Notes under the pieces: model-generated
Told to the model about the DNA's origin: nothing
Database searches by the model: none
What the model saw: the letters and a program-made list of their open reading frames with translations, nothing else
Shown: positions 50,971-56,701 of the stretch, piece by piece
How the letters are laid out: each line of letters begins with the position of its first letter
How positions within the stretch are numbered: position 1 is the stretch's first letter
Program-made: the position numbers and the translations under genes
From: CANHEE01 sp043777755
Lineage (GTDB): Bacteria > Bacteroidota > Bacteroidia > Chitinophagales > Saprospiraceae
DNA length: 56,701 nt
Assembly: GCA_043777755.1 (NCBI GenBank)
Contig: JAYWHK010000219.1
Location: forward strand, 1-56,701
Direction of reading: 5' to 3'

Positions 50971-53835
50971 TTAATTGCCTTTGAGTCCTAAACGGTATTT
51001 ATATAAATAAGCAAATTTAAAGGTGTCGCCTCGTCCAAAATTTTCTTTTTTGATTATTCCGTTATTTATTAATAACGTTTCAATATCATCATTTTTAAGT
51101 GTTTCCATACCTTCTTTGTCTTTATATTTATTCATTACCTTACTAATGAGGTTATCAAATTTAAGTTTTAATAATGTCATCTGTTGAAATTCATGATGAT
51201 TATCTATATATTCAAAAACATAAGTTATTGGTAAATTACCAATCTGATTTCTTGTTAAATCTTTAAAATGACCATCTACTGCTTTTTTTCTCACATCTTT
51301 ATTTGTATAAAATAGAGGATATAATATTGGTTTAATCCATTCCTGCTCTTTGATGTTTTTTGTAGCATCAACTAATGCTAGTTTTATCAATTCTATAAAA
51401 GGACGAATACTTATTGTATTATCTGCATTCTTTAGGTTATTGAAAAACCATTCATAACTTTCTCCCATTCTTACCGTATTATTGACATCTACATATTTCC
51501 CAAAAAAAGTAACAACCAATGGTCTTAACAAGTGTTCCTCAAGAGGAATTTGCTCATTCCTATTGTATTTTGGTCTGAGTTGTTTTATTAATTGCTTAGG
51601 ATATTCTTGATATAACTCCATTAATTCCCAAAACTCTTTATCTATATTTTCGGAAAAAACTATCTTAAAGAAATAAGCATAAAGTTCTTCTTGACTCCAC
51701 TCTATATTTATTGCTTGATTTTCTAAATCTCGAATATTTGTTATACCAACAAGTTTTCTAAATAAATCCTGTCTAAGAAAAAGTTTGCCAAAAATACGAT
51801 TAAATCTTTTATATCTCCAAAAATCAATCAAAGATGGCAACCATACATTCCATAACACCGGGTCTATAATTTCATCTAACTGGTCATAAATAACAGTTAC
51901 ATATTCTTTTATCCCCTTTTCTATTAAGAATTTATCCAACAAATCTAAATCTTTCTCAATAGCAATAATCTGATTATCATTTGCAATGATTTTTTGTAAG
52001 GCTGTTTGTACCGTATCCGTATCACGAACCTCTAAAATCAAATCTGGAAGCGTGCTTTCAAAACCACTAAATTTATGAGTAATTTCTTGCACCAAAATTT
52101 GCCATGTATAAACTAACCAAAAACGATATTGAAACCTTTTATCGTTGGTTTCGGAAAACTTATTGACTTTAAATATACGGCTTTTCTTATCTACCATATA
52201 TACAAAAGTATAATTGTCGTTTCTATTAGCTCGTTTTTTCAATTCACTAACAATATTCTCATTTTTTAGTGCGCCATAGATATACGATTTTCCTGTCCCT
52301 TTACTTCCTAACACTAATATTTTATCAATATTAAAAAGGTCATTCATACATTCACGATAGAAAAATTGTTTGTTTATAAGTTCTTGTTCAATGTCAATAT
52401 CATCTCCATATAAATTTATCTTATCTAGTTTATTTTTTGTTGCAAGAAGTATTTTTTCTTTAAGTGTTTTCTCTGTACTACTTAGTTCCGTATTGTTAAT
52501 ATCTTTATTACTACTTAAAGAGTTAGTATTTAATTCAATATTGTCATCTTCTATTGCTTTTTTATTTAATTCGTCTGGCATTGCAAAGAAAGATTTAAGC
52601 CTTTCCGTAAAATTTTCAAATATATCTTTATAATCTTTTAATTCTTTGTTTTTTATTAACTCAATAAAATCATCAATTTGTTCAGAAGCCGTTCCTAAAA
52701 TTTCCAAATTTTCATTTCTGGATATTGGAAAGCATGGAAAATCTAAACCACTTTCATCACTAAGTTCGTCTGTTATTCTTTTTACTTCTTCTTTAAAGTG
52801 GTTATATAAACTACGTTTTAGTGTAAGTGATTGAGGTAATATAGAGTTAATAATTACAGGTTCAATATCAGTTCTTTTAACAATAGATTCTAAGAAAAAG
52901 TGCAAGCCAGGAAGCGATTGAATATCATTTCTGAAAAAGCCAACTACAAATTTTGATAAATTGAATGCTGTAATTCCTATTATGTCATTGAACCCAGTTC
53001 GAGAATCTATTAGTATAACATCGGGGCTAAACGCATTGTGCAAATCTTCTAATATCTCCGAAAATTGCTTAACGATATAGTTCTCATGTACAAAATCAAC
53101 CCTTGATAAGCCTTCAATATAATGATTTAAGTGAGTATGCAAGAAATCTTCAGTTGGTTGATTTCTATCAAGATTACCTGCGGGCATTATCCTAATACTG
53201 CCTTGTCCACTATATTTTCCATCAACTTCCCAAGTATATTTTTCTAAAGTTTGTCTTATATCTATATCGTGTTGAGTATTTTTATCTATAAAATATTCAA
53301 TAAAACCTTGTCTTTGATTTTCTTCTCCTGGGTTTTTAAGATAAAAATTAGTAAATCCAGGTGCTTCAAAATCACAATCTAATATTATAACTCTTTTATT
53401 TTCATTAAGAGCCAAGTGCATAGCAAATGCTGCAAGAGTTGTAGAACGCCCCATTCCGCCTTTATAGCTATAGAAAGTGATGACAGGGCATGGCAAATAC
53501 TTTAATTTATTTTCTACGTTTTGCCCTTTTAATAATGTATCAAACCTTCTATGACCTGCCGAGGTGTTAATTTTTTCATTTAATTCAAAAATATGTCCGT
53601 AATCAGCTTCGGCCTCTTCTTCCGATAGTACAACTAAGTCAAAATGAGAACCAAATAAGTTCTGTAAGTCTAAATCTGACTCTGTAATAATTGTATCATC
53701 GTTATTTTTGATTAAATAAATATCGACAATTTCATCAACTCTCCATTCAAGACGGTAGTCAATTATTTTTGAAGAACCAACCCATTCTTTTAATTTATTT
53801 TGAAGTTCATCAATTATTTTTATTTGTTTAATCAT
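50971..53835 (-). CDS. Dual P-loop ATPase: ParA/MinD-like 'KGGMGR' domain fused to an STAND/Sll1717-like domain
   Basis: A 954-residue cytosolic protein. Residues 1-110: polar N-terminal region of unknown fold. Residues ~115-400: a MinD/ParA-type ATPase with deviant Walker A 'FYSYKGGMGRSTTLAAFAMH' (124-131), 'ILDCDFEAPG' (151-160) and 'DVILIDSRTGFND' (272-284). Residues ~420-460: low-complexity Asn/Ser linker. Residues ~490-740: a second P-loop ATPase with Walker A 'VLGSKGTGKSYIY' (508-520), Walker B 'VTVIYDQLDEI' (646-656) and a sensor-like Arg in 'FLRQDLF'. The remainder is a helical tail. YSYKGGxGRS proteins are frequently fused to or linked with effector domains in conflict systems. It overlaps the HEPN gene by four bases (ATGA). 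Confidence 0.83.
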   Translation of the reverse strand: MIKQIKIIDELQNKLKEWVGSSKIIDYRLEWRVDEIVDIYLIKNNDDTIITESDLDLQNLFGSHFDLVVLSEEEAEADYGHIFELNEKINTSAGHRRFDTLLKGQNVENKLKYLPCPVITFYSYKGGMGRSTTLAAFAMHLALNENKRVIILDCDFEAPGFTNFYLKNPGEENQRQGFIEYFIDKNTQHDIDIRQTLEKYTWEVDGKYSGQGSIRIMPAGNLDRNQPTEDFLHTHLNHYIEGLSRVDFVHENYIVKQFSEILEDLHNAFSPDVILIDSRTGFNDIIGITAFNLSKFVVGFFRNDIQSLPGLHFFLESIVKRTDIEPVIINSILPQSLTLKRSLYNHFKEEVKRITDELSDESGLDFPCFPISRNENLEILGTASEQIDDFIELIKNKELKDYKDIFENFTERLKSFFAMPDELNKKAIEDDNIELNTNSLSSNKDINNTELSSTEKTLKEKILLATKNKLDKINLYGDDIDIEQELINKQFFYRECMNDLFNIDKILVLGSKGTGKSYIYGALKNENIVSELKKRANRNDNYTFVYMVDKKSRIFKVNKFSETNDKRFQYRFWLVYTWQILVQEITHKFSGFESTLPDLILEVRDTDTVQTALQKIIANDNQIIAIEKDLDLLDKFLIEKGIKEYVTVIYDQLDEIIDPVLWNVWLPSLIDFWRYKRFNRIFGKLFLRQDLFRKLVGITNIRDLENQAINIEWSQEELYAYFFKIVFSENIDKEFWELMELYQEYPKQLIKQLRPKYNRNEQIPLEEHLLRPLVVTFFGKYVDVNNTVRMGESYEWFFNNLKNADNTISIRPFIELIKLALVDATKNIKEQEWIKPILYPLFYTNKDVRKKAVDGHFKDLTRNQIGNLPITYVFEYIDNHHEFQQMTLLKLKFDNLISKVMNKYKDKEGMETLKNDDIETLLINNGIIKKENFGRGDTFKFAYLYKYRLGLKGN

Positions 53836-54443
53836 CTATGTTTGATTTTTCGTTCTTTTATTAAATGTAGATAAGTCGCTTTTACCAATCTGTCATAGTA
53901 GTCGATAATATATTTATCAGAAGCCATTCCAGAAGTTAAGCTGGGATGTATATATCTATTATTCACAGTCCATTTTTCTCTTAGCTCATGTTTTTCATTA
54001 AACCATGGAATCTCAGAACGTTTCAACGTAGATGGTTTTAATATGTTATTTCCAATTTCAATAATATTATGGGATTTGTAAAGAGAATTTTCCGCTAAAT
54101 TAAATTCATAATTTTGTTTATAAATAGAAGACAACCAGACATATTTGAATGAACATTCAATAATATATCCACTCAGATAGTACAAATTCCATATTATTAA
54201 TTGCTTATCTTGTGTGGATTCTTCTCGTATTTTGCTTAATAAATATTCACAAGTTTTGAAGTGTCTGGAAGCTGCTTTTTCATAATGGCGGTAATCCATT
54301 AAATCTTCACTTTTTTCTTTCTGTTGCCTATTCTTTATTTTATCCTCTTTTTCAATAGAAATAAGGAGCTCGGAACGCTGTTTGTTACAGCTTTCTAATT
54401 CTTGTGTTAATCTTTCGATTTCTAAATTGAAGAAATTAGCCAT
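53832..54443 (-). CDS. HEPN-domain protein, first gene of the inserted cassette
   Basis: A 203-residue protein: a charged coiled coil at about 5-48, then a HEPN-type four-helix domain at about 50-200. 'IIWNLYYLSGYIIECSFKYV' corresponds to the conserved YxLAGYAVECxLK helix, 'SHNIIEI' to the HDL segment, and 'KWTVNNRYIHPSL' to the W...RY block with a possible R-x2-H nuclease element. HEPN proteins are RNases or nucleotide-binding partners in toxin-antitoxin and anti-phage systems; whether this one is catalytic is unclear. Its ATG lies inside the stop region of the serS' stub frame (54422-54550), suggesting re-initiation after that leader. It is tightly coupled to the ATPase gene. Confidence 0.72.
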   Translation of the reverse strand: MANFFNLEIERLTQELESCNKQRSELLISIEKEDKIKNRQQKEKSEDLMDYRHYEKAASRHFKTCEYLLSKIREESTQDKQLIIWNLYYLSGYIIECSFKYVWLSSIYKQNYEFNLAENSLYKSHNIIEIGNNILKPSTLKRSEIPWFNEKHELREKWTVNNRYIHPSLTSGMASDKYIIDYYDRLVKATYLHLIKERKIKHR

Positions 54444-54550
54444 ATTCCAATGATTTGCTCCACGGTTTGTGCAGCGTTTGCAAAATATTTTTTTTCTAAT
54501 CCCGCAACAATTTTTTCTTTGTTGTCACGAATAACTTGAACTTGTAACAT
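54422..54550 (-). pseudogene. Truncated serS 5' stub (42-codon leader frame)
   Basis: Translation from the original serS start would give 42 residues: MLQVQVIRDNKEKIVAGLEK, then 15 more serS residues, then seven foreign ones (IWLISSI) and TAG. It runs 22 bases past the start of the HEPN gene in another frame. It follows the TPR-like gene by 13 bases, the position that serS would have held before the insertion. Confidence 0.85.
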
Positions 54551-54553
54551 AAT
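54448..54553 (-). repeat. 106-bp direct repeat, copy at the operon-proximal side
   Basis: Matches 50859-50964 with six substitutions: GTA/GTT, AAC/CAA (two bases), ATC/ATT, AAT/AAC and GCG/GCA. Four of the five affected codons are silent; codon 5 is Asn in the intact gene and Gln here. Confidence 0.9.
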
Positions 54554-54563
54554 ATATAGTTTT

Positions 54564-55157
54564 TTATCTAACTCTCGGATTGCGACGTTTGCCACCACCG
54601 ATACGCATTTGTGCTTGACCAACACGCATTTGACCACGTTGCGCCAATGCTTTTTCAGTTTGAGCGATTTGCTCTTTCAGTTGCGGCTCTGTCACTTTAT
54701 AATCTTTGATTTTGCGCATATAATTGGTCGCTACTGACCAACGCTGCTTATTGCCATGAATGCTTGCCAACTGAAGATAGATGCTTGCCTTTTCGTTGTC
54801 ACCCAATGCTGGATAAGTCGCTGCTTTCAACATTAACTTTTCTCCAACTTCATGTTCTTGACGTTGTACAGCCAACATTCCTTTTAATAAAAAGAATGCT
54901 GCTTGATTTGGTTCGTAGAGCCATTCTGGTTTGAGCGTCAGCCCGAGGCGTTTTTCTGCACCTTCAAAATCTTGCGCCATTACCATTTGTTGTGCTGAAA
55001 AAATCGTACCCATTATGACGTAACCAACAAATAAAATCAATCCCATTAGAATAAACGGAAAACCATACCAAAAACCCAAGGTGGCTGACATAATTCCACC
55101 GCCAATAATTCCAAATGCAATCAGCGCAAAGCGCAAATAAATATTAATTGTGAACAT
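54564..55157 (-). CDS. Membrane protein with TPR-like C-terminal domain
   Basis: A 197-residue protein with two transmembrane segments in the first ~55 residues ('LIAFGIIGGGIMSATLGFWY', 'PFILMGLILFVGYVIMGTIF'), then a helical TPR-like region ('AQDFEGAEKRLGLTLKPEWL', 'LLKGMLAVQRQEHEVGEKLM', 'ASIYLQLASIHGNKQRWSVA') and a basic tail ending GGKRRNPRVR. The function is unknown. It was originally the gene directly upstream of serS, now separated from the full serS by the 3.6-kb insertion. Confidence 0.8.
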   Translation of the reverse strand: MFTINIYLRFALIAFGIIGGGIMSATLGFWYGFPFILMGLILFVGYVIMGTIFSAQQMVMAQDFEGAEKRLGLTLKPEWLYEPNQAAFFLLKGMLAVQRQEHEVGEKLMLKAATYPALGDNEKASIYLQLASIHGNKQRWSVATNYMRKIKDYKVTEPQLKEQIAQTEKALAQRGQMRVGQAQMRIGGGKRRNPRVR

Positions 55158-55205
55158 TCTTTTTTTTATTTTTATAAAAAATTAATAAACTTGTTTTCTC
55201 TGCGG

Positions 55206-55236
55206 CAAAATTAAACAAACTATAGCACTTGACAAA
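55206..55236 (-). promoter_or_regulatory. Predicted promoter of the TPR-gene / serS-stub / cassette / serS operon
   Basis: On the minus strand: TTTG (55236-55233), a 19-base spacer and TAATTTTG (55213-55206), about 49 bases before the ATG at 55157. No terminator was found between here and serS, so one transcript could cover all genes down to 49684. Confidence 0.58.
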
Positions 55237-55245
55237 AGAAAAAGG

Positions 55246-55333
55246 TTAATAAGTAGTCGTAAGTCAATAGTCAATAGTCTTTTAATTCACTGTTTTACAG
55301 CAATTTATAGTATTTAAAAATGCAGATTATTTA
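55246..55333 (+). repeat. Dispersed repeat B, copy 6
   Basis: Reads TAATAAGTAGTCGTAAGTCA, AGTCAATAGTCTTTTAATTC, ACTGTTTTACAGCAATTTAT, AGTATTTAAAAATGCAGATT. It lies between the TPR-like gene and lpxD. Confidence 0.75.
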
Positions 55334-55369
55334 AGCTAATGGACTTTTAAAAGGGCTATAAAAAAATAT

Positions 55370-56299
55370 TTACCGATTTTTTCTTAAAAAATCTGGCAAT
55401 TGGCGCAATGCTGCCAATTCTTTGTAGGCTTCTCGAACTTCACTTGCAGGATAACCAAAATACGTTTTTCCTGTTTCCAAGTCTTTTGAAATGCCAGATT
55501 TTGCCAAAACCATTACATTGTCGCCAATATTCAAGCGTTGAGCGATGCCTACTTGTCCATAAAGTACGACATTGTTTCCAATAATGGTTTTTCCTCCAAT
55601 GCCTACCTGTGCAGCAAAAAGGCAGTTTTTACCAATCACCACACCATGTCCAATATGGCATTGCGCATCTAATTTTGAGCCTTCACCAATAATGGTATCG
55701 CCCGAAACGCCTTTTGCAATAGTGCAACCTGCGCCAATTTCTACATCTTTCTCAATGATTACACGACCAATAGAACGCCATTTCTGATAAACATTGTCTT
55801 CTTTTTTATAGTAAAAAGCATCAGCACCAATAATGGCATTTGGTTGAATGACTGCATTTTCACCGATTTCAGTGTATTCTCCGATGCTTACATTGGCGTG
55901 AATATGTGCATTTGCAGCAATCTTAACATGATGACCGATGACTACATTAGGCTCAATAATGGCACTTGGGTGAATTTCTGCGCTTTCTGAAATTACAGCA
56001 GTCAAAGGACGTAATGGACGATGCTTTAATGCTAAAGCATTGTATGCCTCAAAAGGTTTTGGGTGCAACAATAAAACTTTACCTTCTGGGCAGTCCGTAC
56101 GCTCATTCAATATGATAAAAGTTGCTGCGGAACGAAGACTTTTTTCAAAATACTTTTTAACATCAACAAAAGTAATATCGCCTTCTTGAACTTTATTAAT
56201 TTCATTAAGTCCTATTGCAAATTTCGTTTCGTCACCAATGATGGTTGCTCCAATTTCCTTGGCAATGGTTTGAATTGGTATAGGTTGATTGAATTTCAT
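55370..56299 (-). CDS. lpxD: UDP-3-O-acylglucosamine N-acyltransferase
   Basis: A 309-residue trimeric acyltransferase, third enzyme of lipid A synthesis, which adds the N-linked 3-hydroxyacyl chain to UDP-3-O-acyl-glucosamine. The N-terminal uridine-binding domain (1-100) precedes a long left-handed beta helix of hexapeptide repeats ('IIEPNVVIGHHVKIAANAHI', 'VIQPNAIIGADAFYY', 'DTIIGEGSKLDAQCHIGHGV'); the catalytic His lies in 'AQCHIGHGV'. A C-terminal helix ('KELAALRQLPDFLRK') completes it. No other lpx genes are in the window. Confidence 0.93.
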   Translation of the reverse strand: MKFNQPIPIQTIAKEIGATIIGDETKFAIGLNEINKVQEGDITFVDVKKYFEKSLRSAATFIILNERTDCPEGKVLLLHPKPFEAYNALALKHRPLRPLTAVISESAEIHPSAIIEPNVVIGHHVKIAANAHIHANVSIGEYTEIGENAVIQPNAIIGADAFYYKKEDNVYQKWRSIGRVIIEKDVEIGAGCTIAKGVSGDTIIGEGSKLDAQCHIGHGVVIGKNCLFAAQVGIGGKTIIGNNVVLYGQVGIAQRLNIGDNVMVLAKSGISKDLETGKTYFGYPASEVREAYKELAALRQLPDFLRKNR

Positions 56300-56701
56300 A
56301 TACTATATATAATGGAATAAAAATAGATTTTCACTCCATTATTCCTTTTGTTATTTATTAGATTTATTTTTTATTAAAATTTTTTGCAAAAATATAAAAA
56401 AATTTTGAAAAATTTTTATTTTTATAAAATATTGATTATCAATTAGTTATAATCAATAAATTAGCTTAAATAAAAAAAGATGAAAATTATTTTTAAAATA
56501 AAATTATTACAAAAATAAAATTATTTTTCACAAAAAATCAAAAAAAAAGATGTAAGTTGCTGATTATCAATTGTTAATTATTAATTGGCAGTTATATTTT
56601 TTAGTACAACAGCTAAAAAATGTTATTGCGTAGGTTCTCAGAAGGCTGCATCTTTGTATTATAAATAAGAAACGTAAGGGACGACAGAGTATTATTTATG
56701 A
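56300..56701. other. AT-rich region with a candidate promoter at the window end
   Basis: About 400 bases without a gene. Long A/T runs occupy 56380-56560. At the end, TTG (56626-56628), a 20-base spacer and CATCTTTG (56649-56656) resemble a plus-strand promoter, and an ATG occurs at 56698, so a plus-strand gene may begin at or beyond the window edge. Confidence 0.4.

Noticed and set aside
50971..53835. The large ATPase considered as a plasmid-partition ParA
   Set aside because: It is far too long, has a second P-loop ATPase domain, no ParB or centromere-like repeats nearby, and a GR instead of GKT in the Walker A motif.

Overview
The window is chromosomal DNA of an AT-rich member of the Bacteroidota, probably Cytophagales or a near relative. 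Evidence: two proteins with C-terminal T9SS (Por) sorting domains, promoters of the TTTG-N20-TAnnTTTG kind typical of the phylum, Bacteroidota-type versions of AMP nucleosidase, OstA-like protein, DUF6089, proline-tRNA ligase and ObgE, and the futalosine menaquinone genes mqnE/mqnP. No rRNA, tRNA or CRISPR was seen. The exact genus cannot be read from the sequence.

Layout. 1-3.4 kb: an unrecognised gene end and two tandem T9SS-secreted paralogues. 3.7-7.7 kb: POT peptide transporter, PDZ protein, peroxiredoxin. 7.8-15.5 kb: mainly minus-strand genes (membrane protein, lipoprotein, aminopeptidase P, LysE exporter translationally coupled to a GH3-family protein, DUF6089 barrel, purine nucleoside phosphorylase). 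15.6-25.2 kb: small isomerase-like protein, Rpn-type nuclease, adk, an orphan DppC-like permease, OmpA protein, NUDIX hydrolase, M20 amidohydrolase, dnaN, tgt. 25.6-31.4 kb: nitroreductase-mqnP-mqnE, rhodanese, OstA-like LPS export protein. 31.6-42.1 kb: plus-strand run of dut, msrA, AMP nucleosidase with a degenerate HemC-like partner, M28 peptidase, obgE, ogt, glutaryl-CoA-type dehydrogenase, aroB, proS. 42.1-45.1 kb: accessory patch with an IS630 remnant split by a 296-bp MITE, two tandem lipoproteins and a divergent HTH regulator. 45.2-50.9 kb: purA, transketolase N-terminal subunit, TMTC-like membrane protein, serS. 51-54.5 kb: an inserted two-gene cassette. 54.6-56.7 kb: TPR-like membrane protein and lpxD.

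The most interesting locus is 50.86-54.55 kb. A two-gene operon, a HEPN-domain protein followed (ATGA overlap) by a 954-residue protein fusing a ParA/MinD-like 'YSYKGGMGRS' ATPase to a second P-loop ATPase, sits between two 106-bp direct copies of the 5' end of serS. One copy begins the intact serS; the other is a 42-codon stub left behind the original upstream gene, and its stop overlaps the start of the HEPN gene. The copies differ at 6 bases, and four of the five changed codons are silent, so both probably diverged as working serS genes before being brought together. This looks like integration of a foreign module into serS that restored the gene and placed the cassette under serS operon expression. 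By family and architecture it is a candidate conflict or anti-phage system; that function is inferred.

The window also holds two families of dispersed intergenic repeats: a 108-bp MITE-like element (three copies of identical length) and a longer repeat built around AAGTCAATAAGTC (about seven full or partial copies). A third structure is a set of three helically phased TTCGGAA sites over the promoter of the HTH regulator.
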